64,000 nucleotides of DNA from an uncultured Oscillospiraceae bacterium. GTDB lineage: Bacteria; Bacillota; Clostridia; Oscillospirales; Oscillospiraceae. Position 1 is the first letter of the stretch. Each line of letters starts with the position of its first letter. Under the pieces are notes generated by a model, which made no database searches, was not told where the DNA came from, and saw nothing but the letters and a program-made list of their open reading frames with translations. Of this stretch, positions 32,028-40,114 are shown in pieces. The stretch lies in the NCBI GenBank assembly GCA_910587255.1, contig CAJUKT010000107.1, positions 1 through 64,000 of the forward strand. Direction: 5' to 3'. The position numbers and the translations under genes are program-made.

Positions 32028-33389
32028 TTAGCCGTTGACGGCGGCGTACTGGGCGGCCCAGCCGTCCACGAAGGCGGTGCGCACGTTGGCCCAGTTGGCG
32101 TCGGACTGGTCGGCGTTGTAGGCGTTCAGGGCGGACACCAGGGCGGCGCGGTACTCGTCCACGTTGGGCTGGAAGTTGGTGGCCCAGTTCATGACGTAGC
32201 AGCCGTTGTTGCTGTACTCGTTGGCGTCGGCCAGGAAGCCGTTGGTGGACTCGGCGGCGCTCTTATAGGGCATGACGCCGAAGGTGTCCACCAGCATCCG
32301 GCTGGCCTCGGGGTCGGTGACGCACCAAACCATGAAGTCCATGGTGGCCTTCTGGTCGTCCTCAGACACCTTGGAGTTAATGGCCCAGCAGTTCTCGGTG
32401 CCGCAGTTCAGACCGGCCTTCTCCTCACCGGCCACGCCGCAGTAATAGGGGATCATGGTGGCGTTGGGCACCTGCTCCTTCAGCCCCTCGTACTCCCAGG
32501 AGCCCTGCACCTGGAAGGCGGCCTTGCCGGAGCGGAACTCCTCGCTGGCGTCGTGGCCGCCCACGGACAGGTCGGTGGGGGCGGTCAGGCTGTTGTTAAT
32601 GCACAGGTCGTACAGGTTCTTGAAGTTATCCATATACTTGCCGGAGATGGTGGGGGGGCACTCGGTCCAGACATTGCCCTCCTGCTCGTAGTAGTACTCC
32701 AGGTTGGCCATGTGGCCGGTGAAGCGCCAAGAGGAGGAGCCGTCCATGTCGCAGGAGGTGAAGGCGTCGAAGCCCAGCTCACCGGCGCGGGCGTGGATGT
32801 CCTCCACCACGGCCTTGAGGGTCTCGAAGTTGGTGATCTCGTCCATGGTGTGGCCGGCCTTCTCCACCAGGTCGGGGTTCACGATGATGCCGTAGCACTC
32901 ATAGCAGTAGCCGATGGACACCAGCTTGCCGTTCTCGTCGTAGAGGTTGTAGGCGTCGGTGTTCAGCTCGTTGGCGATGGGGGTGCCGGTGAGGTCCAGG
33001 GCGTAGTCGGTCCAGTCGCGCACGCCGGCCTGGTTGCCCACGTTGAAGATGGTGGGGGCCTCGGACTTGCCCATCTCGGCGTTCAGGGTCTGGCTGTAGG
33101 TGCCGGAGGCGGCGGTGACGATCTTCACGGGCACGCCGGTCTTCTCGGTATACATCTTGGCCACATTGTTGAGCACCTCGTCGGACTCAGGCTTGAAGTT
33201 GAGCCAGTAGACGCGGCCCTTGGCCTCGCCGCCGTTGTTATCCACAGGCTGGCTGGCCTCGCTGCCGGGCTTGGTGCTGTCGGCCGGGGGCGTACTGTTA
33301 TCGGCTTCTGGCTTGCTGGTGCATCCAGCAAGCAGCATGGTCATGACCATGCTGAGGGACAGTACGAGCGCGAAGAGCTTCTTACTCAT
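32028..33389 (-). CDS. malE: extracellular sugar-binding lipoprotein, MalE-like
   Basis: 453 aa. Lipoprotein signal peptide with lipobox LLAGC at residues 19-23, then a Ser/Thr/Pro/Asp-rich linker (about 24-58) and a family-1 solute-binding domain (VYWLNFKPESDEVLNNVAKM, SWRFTGHMANLEYY, GKAAFQVQGSWEYEG). It catches oligosaccharide outside the membrane for the MalF/MalG-like permeases. First gene of the operon, with AGGAGG upstream. The maltodextrin assignment rests on malQ in the same operon. Confidence 0.9.
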   Translation of the reverse strand: MSKKLFALVLSLSMVMTMLLAGCTSKPEADNSTPPADSTKPGSEASQPVDNNGGEAKGRVYWLNFKPESDEVLNNVAKMYTEKTGVPVKIVTAASGTYSQTLNAEMGKSEAPTIFNVGNQAGVRDWTDYALDLTGTPIANELNTDAYNLYDENGKLVSIGYCYECYGIIVNPDLVEKAGHTMDEITNFETLKAVVEDIHARAGELGFDAFTSCDMDGSSSWRFTGHMANLEYYYEQEGNVWTECPPTISGKYMDNFKNLYDLCINNSLTAPTDLSVGGHDASEEFRSGKAAFQVQGSWEYEGLKEQVPNATMIPYYCGVAGEEKAGLNCGTENCWAINSKVSEDDQKATMDFMVWCVTDPEASRMLVDTFGVMPYKSAAESTNGFLADANEYSNNGCYVMNWATNFQPNVDEYRAALVSALNAYNADQSDANWANVRTAFVDGWAAQYAAVNG

Positions 33390-33421
33390 TTTTCATTTCC
33401 TCCTAGTTTTTGATAGGGTCC

Positions 33422-33457
33422 GGAAACGTTTCTGGTAACGCTACCGAAAACGTTTCC
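33422..33457. promoter_or_regulatory. three contiguous LacI-type operators
   Basis: GGAAACGTTTCT, GGTAACGCTACC and GAAAACGTTTCC follow one another with no spacing, a strict 12-bp period. Each is a 12-bp palindrome of LacI-family type centred on CG. They lie just downstream of the malE promoter, where bound repressor would block transcription. Confidence 0.85.
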
Positions 33458-33472
33458 AGCCCCTGTGCCATC

Positions 33473-33501
33473 ATAATAACAACATCATACACAATTTGCA
33501 A
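33473..33501 (-). promoter_or_regulatory. sigma-A promoter for malE
   Basis: Minus strand TTGCAA (33501-33496), 17-bp spacer, TATTAT (33478-33473); the operator array begins about 16 bp downstream. Confidence 0.7.
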
Positions 33502-33601
33502 GGAGAAATTTGCCGTTTTTAACAACTTCGGAGGAATGCAATAAAATGAGGCTGCAATTTTGTGGAAAATAGATAAGAACCTGTATTTACTGCCGAAACC
33601 G

Positions 33602-33640
33602 CCGCAAGGCTGTGTGCTGGGGTCTATTGGTACAGCTTCT
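33602..33640 (+). repeat. truncated family-1 repeat (right arm)
   Basis: CCGCAAGGCTGTGTGCTGGG followed by GTCTATTGGTACAGCTTCT, close to the right end of the copy at 59065-59227. The left part is not recognisable. Confidence 0.8.
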
Positions 33641-33655
33641 AAGAGGGCTGGGGAT

Positions 33656-33695
33656 AAAAAGACGCCCCCGGCCTTTGAAGCAAAGACCGGGGGCG
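33656..33695 (-). terminator. terminator after lexA
   Basis: GCCCCCGGTCTTTG pairs with CAAAGGCCGGGGGC, followed on the minus strand by GTCTTTTT. About 18 bp after the lexA stop. Confidence 0.85.
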
Positions 33696-33712
33696 GCGGT
33701 TGGGGCATGGAA

Positions 33713-34315
33713 TCAGTAGCGGCGGATGACCGCCACCACCCGGCCCAGGATGGAGCAGCCCTCGCCGTCGATGGGCTGGTAGGCGCCGCTGGAGTTCTCC
33801 GGGTAGAGCCAGATGTGGCCGTCGTTCTCCCGGCGGAAGGTCTTGACGGTGGCCTCGTCCTCAAACAGGGCCACCACAATGTCCCCGTTGCGGGCCAGGG
33901 GCTGCTGGTGGACCACCACCACGTCGTCGGGGAGTATGCCCGCCTCCAGCATGGACTCTCCCCGTACCCTGAGGGCGAAGTGCTCGCCGGTGAGGCCGCC
34001 GGTGTCAAAGGTGAGGTATTCCTCGATGTTCTCCTGGGCCAGGATGGGGGCGCCCGCCGCCACATAGCCCACCAGGGGCACCTGGTCCCTGCGGCCGTGG
34101 GAGGGGTCGGTGATGGTGATGGCCCGGGTCTTGCCCTCGGCCTGGGTGATGCAGCCCGCCTCCCGCAGGCCCTTGAGGTGGAAATGGACGGTGGCGGGGG
34201 ACTTCAGCCCCACGGCCTGGGCGATCTCACGCACGGAGGGGGGGTAGCCGTGTTCGTTTGCGAAGGCCAGGATGTAGTCATAGATCTGCTGCTGTTTGGG
34301 CGTTAATTTAGCCAT
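33713..34315 (-). CDS. lexA: LexA repressor
   Basis: 200 aa. The start MAKLTPKQ at 34315 follows AAGGAG. N-terminal winged HTH (PSVREIAQAVGLKSPATVHF). Cleavage site A87-G88 in YVAAGAP and catalytic dyad S121 (RGESMLEAG) and K158 (ATVKTF) are intact, so it should self-cleave with RecA. It represses SOS genes. A LexA box overlaps its own promoter. Confidence 0.96.
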   Translation of the reverse strand: MAKLTPKQQQIYDYILAFANEHGYPPSVREIAQAVGLKSPATVHFHLKGLREAGCITQAEGKTRAITITDPSHGRRDQVPLVGYVAAGAPILAQENIEEYLTFDTGGLTGEHFALRVRGESMLEAGILPDDVVVVHQQPLARNGDIVVALFEDEATVKTFRRENDGHIWLYPENSSGAYQPIDGEGCSILGRVVAVIRRY

Positions 34316-34382
34316 GGCGCAAGCTCCTTCCAATGTCGTCCCCGTGACGGCAGGGACGCTGAACATTTTTGGTTCGTGATGT

Positions 34383-34422
34383 ATTATACCATATGGCGTT
34401 CGAAATGTCAAACGTTCGTTCT
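34383..34422 (-). promoter_or_regulatory. lexA promoter with overlapping SOS box
   Basis: Minus strand TTGACA (34411-34406), 17-bp spacer, TATAAT (34388-34383), a perfect sigma-A promoter. AGAACGAACGTTTG (34422-34409) overlaps the -35 and matches the Gram-positive box CGAACnnnnGTTCG well, indicating autorepression. Confidence 0.82.
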
Positions 34423-35098
34423 AAGTTTTTTCCGATTTGTGCAAAATTTTTTCCTTTGCGCCGCCCCGGAGAAGATCCACGCCGATCAGCAGCCCGCAGC
34501 CCACCGCCAAAAGGGCCAGGATGAGCAGGGCGCAGTTACGGAAGTACTCCTGGGGAAGGATGTTGATGATCTGGTCGGCGGCGGGGTCGAAGAGCCAGTT
34601 GTCCTTACCGGGGAAGAACAGGGCGTGAAAAGCGGTAAAGGCCCGGTCAAAGTCCAGCGCGGCCAGGGCGCCCACCAGCAGGAATACCGTCCCCAGCCCC
34701 GTCCCCGCCCAGAAGCCGGGCCCCCGGCCCAGCAGGGCGGCCGGTCCCACCCGGCGGGCCAGCAGGCCCAGGCAGGCCAGCACAGCCAGGGCGGCGGCAA
34801 ACGCCCACAGATCCAGCAGGAACAGCCCCCGCACGTCGGTAAAATGATCCCTGCCGCTGTCCGACCAGCGCAGCACGCCGGTGGAAAACCCCTCCCCGCC
34901 CAGGCAGTAGTCCAGCATCTCGTCAAAGGCGGTCTTGATCTCCTCCCGGGTGAGGCCGGTGCGCGCCTCCAGCTCCAGGGGGCCGATATGGGCGTAGTAG
35001 AAGGGGCGGCACAGGATGGGGGCGGCCACCGCCCCGGTGAACAGGGCCAGGGCGGCGGCCGCAGCCAGCGCAATGGCCAGGGGTTTGCTGGTTTTCAT
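34421..35098 (-). CDS. TIGR01906-like integral membrane protein
   Basis: 225 aa. The start MKTSKPLAIA at 35098 follows AAAGGAG; the longer open frame upstream is a shadow of the next gene. Four helices: N-terminal, two central (LLDLWAFAAALAVLACLGLL; GTGLGTVFLLVGALAAL) and C-terminal (ALLILALLAVGCGLLIGVDL), with an outside loop including LFFPGKDNWLFDP, a pattern seen in the TIGR01906 family of Firmicutes. Function unknown. The start overlaps the preceding gene by 4 nt. The gene ends within the lexA promoter region. Confidence 0.75.
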   Translation of the reverse strand: MKTSKPLAIALAAAAALALFTGAVAAPILCRPFYYAHIGPLELEARTGLTREEIKTAFDEMLDYCLGGEGFSTGVLRWSDSGRDHFTDVRGLFLLDLWAFAAALAVLACLGLLARRVGPAALLGRGPGFWAGTGLGTVFLLVGALAALDFDRAFTAFHALFFPGKDNWLFDPAADQIINILPQEYFRNCALLILALLAVGCGLLIGVDLLRGGAKEKILHKSEKT

Positions 35099-35742
35099 TT
35101 GACGTTCTCCTTTCCGGGGAAGGCGGACAGGGCGATGAGGACCTGGGAGGGCAGGTAAAACAGCCACATCCCAACGGAGACGGCGAAATACGGCGCGGAA
35201 CCGGGGGGCAGGACGTTGAACAGCCCCACGCACACGTCGCACCCCACAAACAGGGTGAGGCCCAGGGCAAAGGCACGCCAGCGCTCCCCCTTCAGCGTCC
35301 AGGCCGACAGGGCGTTGGCCGCCAGCTGGGAGAAGTACAGCGCCGCCGCCAGGTTCACCGCAGAGGCCATGCCCAGCGCATACACCCCCAGACCCGCCCC
35401 CAGGGCCAGGACGGAGCGCAGGGGCCAGGCGCGGTCCGCCCCGGCGCGGCGCAGGCGCAGGAAATAGACGGCCTGGACGGCCAGAAACAGGGCGATGCCC
35501 AGAAGGTAGCAGTCGTTTCGCACCAGCAGGAACCAGTCCGCCCCGGCGGTGAGGGCCAGGGCCAAAGGAACCAGCCGGTCTGTGCCCAGCAGGGAGAAGG
35601 CCAGGCACAGCACAATGCCCGCGTACTTGATGGGGGTGGTCTGGTCCCCATGCCCCGTCAGATCCAGCAGCAGGAAGCAGGCGTACGCCACGCCCTCCAC
35701 CGACAAAAAGGTGGAGCGCAGGGAGGCGTCGGACCTATTCAT
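35095..35742 (-). CDS. polytopic membrane protein of unknown function
   Basis: 215 aa with six to seven hydrophobic helices and very short loops (AYACFLLLDLTGHGDQTT, LGIALFLAVQAVYFLRL, LALGAGLGVYALGMASAV, VGMWLFYLPSQVLIAL). The layout recalls YhhN/TMEM86-like proteins, but I could not confirm their conserved residues. Overlaps dusB upstream by 8 nt and the TIGR01906-like gene by 4 nt, so the three are translated from one message. Confidence 0.7.
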   Translation of the reverse strand: MNRSDASLRSTFLSVEGVAYACFLLLDLTGHGDQTTPIKYAGIVLCLAFSLLGTDRLVPLALALTAGADWFLLVRNDCYLLGIALFLAVQAVYFLRLRRAGADRAWPLRSVLALGAGLGVYALGMASAVNLAAALYFSQLAANALSAWTLKGERWRAFALGLTLFVGCDVCVGLFNVLPPGSAPYFAVSVGMWLFYLPSQVLIALSAFPGKENVK

Positions 35743-36730
35743 GCCCGTCCTCCTTCGGGTCGGTCAGATCCCGCTTGATGCCGGACACCACCTGGTAAAA
35801 TTCCTCCGCAACGGAAATCTTACACGCCCGCTCCTTCCAGTAGGAGGCATAGGGGACGCCCTTCAGATACCAGGCCAGATGCTTGCGCATCTCCAGGCAG
35901 GCGATCTTCTCCCCCTTGTGCTCCAGGGCCAGCTCAAATTGGCGGGCGGCGGTGTCCATCCTCCGGTCCAGCGGGGGTGGGGGCGGGACGTCCCGCCCCT
36001 CCAGAGCGGCGGCGCACTGTTCCAGTAGCCAGGGATTGCCGAAGGCCCCCCGGCCCACCATGGCCATGTCCGCCCCGGTGAGCTTTAAAATGCGCACCGC
36101 ATCCCTGGGGGAGAACACGTCCCCGTTGGCGATAACCGGGATGGACACCGCCTCCTTCACCTGCCGGATATAGTCCCAGTTGGCCGTGCCGGAGTACATC
36201 TGGGTTTTCGTCCGGGCGTGGACCGCCACGGCGGACACCCCGGCGTCCTCCATGCGCCTGGCAAACTCCACGCAGTTGATGGAGCCCTTGTCCCAGCCCA
36301 GGCGGAACTTTACGCTGACGGGCTTCCCCGCCGCACCCCGGACTACCGCCGCCGCCGCCCGGGCCGCCTTGTCCGGGTCGCGCATCAGGGCGCAGCCGTC
36401 CCCGGAGTTGGCCACCTTGGGCACGGGGCAGCCCATGTTGATGTCGATGATATCCGCCCCGGACCGCTCCAGCGCCAGGGCCGCCCCCTTCTCCAGAAAG
36501 GGCTCGTCACAGCCGAAAATCTGCACGGCGGCGGGGCGCTCCCCCTCCCCCAATTTCAGCAGAGAGGGGGTCTTTTTGTCCCCGTAGCACAACGCCTTGG
36601 CGCTAACCATCTCGGACACGGTGTAGCACCCGGACAACTCCCGGCACACCGTACGGAAGGCCAGGTCCGTCACGCCCGCCATGGGGGCCAGAGCCAGCCG
36701 GGTATTCAGCTCCACATTGCCGATTTTCAT
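35735..36730 (-). CDS. dusB: tRNA-dihydrouridine synthase
   Basis: 331 aa. FMN-binding TIM barrel with LAPMAGVTDLAFR at the start, active-site Cys in NMGCPVPKV, VHARTKTQMYSG, IPVIANGDVFSPRDA and AMVGRGAFGNPWL. It reduces specific uridines in the tRNA D-loop. The DusB subtype is assigned by general similarity of bacterial Dus in Firmicutes. Confidence 0.94.
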   Translation of the reverse strand: MKIGNVELNTRLALAPMAGVTDLAFRTVCRELSGCYTVSEMVSAKALCYGDKKTPSLLKLGEGERPAAVQIFGCDEPFLEKGAALALERSGADIIDINMGCPVPKVANSGDGCALMRDPDKAARAAAAVVRGAAGKPVSVKFRLGWDKGSINCVEFARRMEDAGVSAVAVHARTKTQMYSGTANWDYIRQVKEAVSIPVIANGDVFSPRDAVRILKLTGADMAMVGRGAFGNPWLLEQCAAALEGRDVPPPPPLDRRMDTAARQFELALEHKGEKIACLEMRKHLAWYLKGVPYASYWKERACKISVAEEFYQVVSGIKRDLTDPKEDGHE

Positions 36731-36763
36731 GAAATCCGCTCCCGCTTCGTAAATTTACCCCAT

Positions 36764-36792
36764 ATCATACCAAATTCCGCCCCAAAAGGCAA
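36764..36792 (-). promoter_or_regulatory. sigma-A promoter for dusB
   Basis: Minus strand TTGCCT (36792-36787), 17-bp spacer, TATGAT (36769-36764), about 35 nt before the start. Confidence 0.6.
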
Positions 36793-36894
36793 GACAGGTT
36801 GCGACTGCCTTTTTGGGACGGACGCCTTTATAATTAATTAAGTTTCCATAATAGGGAATTCTATACCGACGATATGACCACGGAGGGATGCGCC

Positions 36895-39213
36895 ATGACG
36901 GCAAACGAGGGGACCAGACGGGAAAAACGGGGCCGGCAGCTGTCCGTGCCCACAGTGATGAAGCTGTCCGAGTGGGGGATGCGCTTTCTACTGGCGGCGG
37001 TGCTGGCAGGCGCGGAGGTGATGGGGGGGCACTCCCTGTTCGCCCTGTCCCTGGTGGCGGTGTGCGCGCCGGGGGCGGAGGGGCTGGCGGCGCTGCTGGG
37101 GGCGGCGCTGGGCTACCTGTCCTTCCGGGGCGTGGTGGAGGGCCTTCGCTACATAGCCGCCTCCATGATGATCTACGCGGTATCCCTGGCCCTGGGGGAG
37201 TTTGAGCTGTACCGGCGGCCCTGGTTCATGCCGGCGGCCGCCGCCGCCCTGAACGGCATGGTGGGCTTTGTCTACCAGTCCGCCGCCGGGTGGGGGCGGG
37301 GCGCGGCGGTGGGCTTTGCCACCGAGGTGGTGCTCACATACGGGACGGTGTGCCTGTACCGCCACGCCTTCGACCTGTGGGAGAGGTACCGCCCCGGCGG
37401 GGAGATCGCCCTGCCCCAGATGGCGGGGGCGGCCACCCTGGCGGCCACGCTGATGATGACCCTCACCCGGGTGTCGGTGGCGGGGGAGTACTCCCTGGGG
37501 CGGGTGCTGTGCGTGCCCGTTGTGCTCATCGCCGCCTGGCGGGGGGGCGTGGGCCTGGGCGCGGCGGCGGGGGTGGTGTCCGGGCTGGCCATGGGCTTTT
37601 CCGCCGGGCTGCCCACCTATTACACCCTGGCCTATGCCCTGCCCGGGCTGGTGGCGGGGGTGTTTGTCAAGCAGAGCCGCCTGATGTGCGCCGCGGCCTA
37701 CGCCCTGAGCGGGGCGGCGGCCGTCCTGTGGACCTGGGAGCTGGGGCCGGGGGACGCCATGGGCTGGGAGCTGGCGGCGGGGACGGCGGTGTTCCTGCTG
37801 CTGCCGGACAAGCTCCTGCGCCGGCTGTCCGCCCTGGTGCGCCAGGAGGCGCCGGAGGAGGAGGGCGTTCACGCCCGGACCCTTGCCGCCCAGCGCCTGC
37901 GCCAGACCGCCGAGGCGTTCCGGGCGGTGTCGGGGGGGCTGCGCACCGCCTTCCAGGCCCCCGCCGCCCCCAACGACGGGGACGCCGCCCGCATTTTTGA
38001 CCGGGCGGCGGACCGGGTGTGCGTCAAGTGCAAGCAGAAGGAGCGCTGCTGGCAGCGGGAGTACCAGGTGACAAAGACCGCCCTTGCGGACGCCCTCACC
38101 CCCATGCTGGACCGGGGGGCGGGGGCGCTGGAGGACTTTCCCCCCCACTTCTCCAGCCGCTGCATCCGCTTTGAGACCTTTTTGGTGGCGGCCAACGGGG
38201 AGCTGTCCGCCCTGCTGGGCCGCCGCCGGTACGACAGCCGGGTGCGGGAGAGCCGGGCGGCGGTGTGCGCCCAGTACGGCCACATGGCGTCCGTGCTGGA
38301 CCGGGCGGCGGCGGAGCTCGGCCAGGAGCCGGCGGTGGACGTGCGCCGCCAGCGGCTGGTGAAGCAGCGCCTGGCCGCCCTGGGGCTGGAGGGCCGGGTG
38401 ACGGTGTATTCTGACCCCTACGGCCACCTGCAATTGGAGGTGGAGGGCCAGGGGGCGGAGCAGCTCAGCCGGGAGGGGGAAATCGGGCGGCTGGGCGCCA
38501 TCCTGGGCTGTCCCCTGCGGGACGCGGACAGCCAGCGGGGCCATGCCCGCCTGTGCCAGAAGGAGCCGCTGATGGCCATCGCCGGGGTGGCCGGGGCGGA
38601 CCGGGCGGGCCAGAGCGTCAGCGGCGACGCGGGGGTGTGGTTTAAGGACGATGCGGGCAGGCTGAACTTCCTGCTGTGCGACGGCATGGGCAGCGGCGCG
38701 GAGGCCCGTGAGGACAGCGAAAACGCCCTGCGGCTGCTGGAGAAGTTCCTCCGGGCGGGGCTGGCCCCGGAGGAGGCCCTGACCACCGTGGGGGAGGCCC
38801 TGGCCCTCCGGGGGGAGGAGGACGGGGGGTTCACCACGGTGGACCTGCTGCAAATCGACCTGTTCAGCGGCAAAAGCGCGGTGTACAAGCTGGGGGCGGC
38901 CCCCACCTATCTGCGCCGGGGCGGCGTGGTGGAGCGGCTGTGCGGCGAGTCCCTCCCGGCGGGGGTGGCGGCGGGCGAGCTGTCCGCGCCGGACGCCTTT
39001 CCCCTGTCCCTGGACGCGGGGGACTGTGTGCTGCTGGTGAGCGACGGGGTGACCACGGGCAAGGACGACCGCTGGGTGCGCAAGCTCCTGTCCGAGTTTG
39101 ACGGGCTCTCCCCCCAGGCCCTGGCCGCCCAGGTGCTCCAGGAGAGCGGCATCCGCTCGGGCACCGGGGATGACCGCACCGTCATCGCCATCAAGCTGGA
39201 CGTGAGGAAATGA
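36895..39213 (+). CDS. spoIIE: stage II sporulation protein E, membrane PP2C phosphatase
   Basis: 772 aa. The start at 36895 has GGAGGG 7 nt upstream; an ATG seven codons earlier overlaps that site. About ten hydrophobic helices fill residues 25-320. A central regulatory region with a four-Cys stretch (CVKCKQKERCW, about 385) is followed by a C-terminal PP2C domain with CDGMGSGAEA and VSDGVTTG. In the forespore SpoIIE dephosphorylates SpoIIAA to activate sigma-F and helps polar septation. The stop codon TGA shares its last base with the first base of a family-1 repeat. Confidence 0.95.
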   Translation: MTANEGTRREKRGRQLSVPTVMKLSEWGMRFLLAAVLAGAEVMGGHSLFALSLVAVCAPGAEGLAALLGAALGYLSFRGVVEGLRYIAASMMIYAVSLALGEFELYRRPWFMPAAAAALNGMVGFVYQSAAGWGRGAAVGFATEVVLTYGTVCLYRHAFDLWERYRPGGEIALPQMAGAATLAATLMMTLTRVSVAGEYSLGRVLCVPVVLIAAWRGGVGLGAAAGVVSGLAMGFSAGLPTYYTLAYALPGLVAGVFVKQSRLMCAAAYALSGAAAVLWTWELGPGDAMGWELAAGTAVFLLLPDKLLRRLSALVRQEAPEEEGVHARTLAAQRLRQTAEAFRAVSGGLRTAFQAPAAPNDGDAARIFDRAADRVCVKCKQKERCWQREYQVTKTALADALTPMLDRGAGALEDFPPHFSSRCIRFETFLVAANGELSALLGRRRYDSRVRESRAAVCAQYGHMASVLDRAAAELGQEPAVDVRRQRLVKQRLAALGLEGRVTVYSDPYGHLQLEVEGQGAEQLSREGEIGRLGAILGCPLRDADSQRGHARLCQKEPLMAIAGVAGADRAGQSVSGDAGVWFKDDAGRLNFLLCDGMGSGAEAREDSENALRLLEKFLRAGLAPEEALTTVGEALALRGEEDGGFTTVDLLQIDLFSGKSAVYKLGAAPTYLRRGGVVERLCGESLPAGVAAGELSAPDAFPLSLDAGDCVLLVSDGVTTGKDDRWVRKLLSEFDGLSPQALAAQVLQESGIRSGTGDDRTVIAIKLDVRK

Positions 39214-39374
39214 GAAGCTGTACCAATCGCCGAAGTATTCAGATCCGCGAGCCAAAATTGCCGGTGGCAAGGCGAAAAATCGTGGGAATACTTGGTGTAT
39301 TTCAAGATTGTTCAACGCGGCCGGCAGCAATTTTGGCCGCAAAGCTGGGTGCCGAGGCTATTGGTACAGCTTCT
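39213..39374 (+). repeat. family-1 palindromic intergenic repeat, copy B
   Basis: 162 bp, ends AGAAGCTGTACCAATCGCC and GGCTATTGGTACAGCTTCT. Inner inverted arms GCCAAAATTGCCGG and CCGGCAGCAATTTTGGC, centre GAATACTTGGTGTATTTC. Starts inside the spoIIE stop codon. Confidence 0.93.
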
Positions 39375-39384
39375 GAGGACGGCA

Positions 39385-39418
39385 GAAAGGGCCGGGAGGT
39401 TATCCTCCCAGCCCTTTC
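39385..39418 (-). terminator. hairpin at the end of spoIIR
   Basis: GAAAGGGCTGGGAGG pairs with CCTCCCGGCCCTTTC (one mismatch); the spoIIR stop lies in the 4-nt loop. No U run follows, so it may stabilise or weakly terminate. Confidence 0.5.
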
Positions 39419-40038
39419 ATCAGCTCCTCCCACCACTCGATGAGCTTGAATTTCAGCACATAGCCCCCGTCCCGGCCGGTGATGAGGGCCACCTGGTCCT
39501 GGGACAGCGCCTCCCCGGCGGCCGTCTCCACGGACCGCTCCGCCACCGAGGCCAGGCACAGGGGCGGGAACACCACGCACCACCAGTTGCGCCCCTCCCC
39601 CGCCCCGATGGTCACCCGCAGCGCCCGGTACTGCCCGGCGGGGAGGGAAAAGCCGTCGTATTCCTTGGTGGGGAACCACTGGTCGGCCAGATCGACGCAG
39701 ACCGGGTCGTGGTTTCCCGTCCGGGCCAGGGCGTCCGCCCCCGCCTGGGCCAGCTCGTCCAGATGGGGGGCCAGGGCCGCCTCGGCCTCCTGCCTGCCGT
39801 CCGCGCCGTCCAGCAGCTGGGCGGCCCGGGAGAGCACCGCGTCCCGCACCAGCAGCTTCCGGGCCTGGTCCGCCTCCGAATCGGAGTTGGCGATGACGTG
39901 GAGCCGCAGCACCCGGCCGGCCAGGGCGGCCTCGCTGGCGCCGGCCCACACCCCGGCGGTGAGGGTCAGCCCAAAGGCCAGAAACAGCGCCGCCTCCCAC
40001 AGGCGCAGCCTGGAGGGGGAAGAAGTGGAAGTTTTCAT
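39400..40038 (-). CDS. spoIIR: stage II sporulation protein R
   Basis: 212 aa. Start MKTSTSS at 40038. One N-terminal signal-anchor (LWEAALFLAFGLTLTAGVWA), then the SpoIIR domain: LRLHVIANSDSEADQARKL, LVRDAVL and NWWCVVFPPLC. It is secreted from the forespore into the intermembrane space to trigger SpoIIGA processing of pro-sigma-E in the mother cell. The promoter is sigma-F-like (40070-40099). It lies convergent with spoIIE. Confidence 0.93.
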   Translation of the reverse strand: MKTSTSSPSRLRLWEAALFLAFGLTLTAGVWAGASEAALAGRVLRLHVIANSDSEADQARKLLVRDAVLSRAAQLLDGADGRQEAEAALAPHLDELAQAGADALARTGNHDPVCVDLADQWFPTKEYDGFSLPAGQYRALRVTIGAGEGRNWWCVVFPPLCLASVAERSVETAAGEALSQDQVALITGRDGGYVLKFKLIEWWEELMKGLGG

Positions 40039-40039
40039 C

Positions 40040-40088
40040 AAAAACACCGTCCTATGTACCGTATGGGTACAGTATGGACGGTGTTTTT
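40040..40088 (-). terminator. ispE terminator that also masks the spoIIR ribosome site
   Basis: AAAAACACCGTCC (minus 5' arm) pairs with GGACGGTGTTTTT (40052-40040 on the minus strand) with an inner TGTACC/GGTACA stem. The 3' arm holds the only AGGAC-type ribosome site before spoIIR. Confidence 0.85.
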
Positions 40089-40099
40089 TTCTTTTATAC
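40070..40099 (-). promoter_or_regulatory. sigma-F type promoter for spoIIR
   Basis: Minus strand GTATA (40099-40095), 15-bp spacer, GTCCATACTG (40079-40070). This fits the sigma-F consensus GYATA, 15-16 bp, GGnnAnAnTR at all but one defined position. The predicted start near 40063 falls in the apical loop of the overlapping hairpin. Confidence 0.7.
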
Positions 40100-40114
40100 C
40101 CGGGGCGCAAAATT

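Noticed and set aside
36780..36890. Spo0A-controlled promoter for spoIIE (TATAAT near 36831)
   Set aside because: No 0A box (TGTCGAA-like) and no acceptable -35 at 17 or 21 bp could be matched, so it is not reported as a feature.
36988..39342. Long minus-strand frame opposite spoIIE
   Set aside because: Translation is Pro/Gly/His/Gln-rich filler typical of antisense frames in GC-rich DNA, and its start lies in a repeat.
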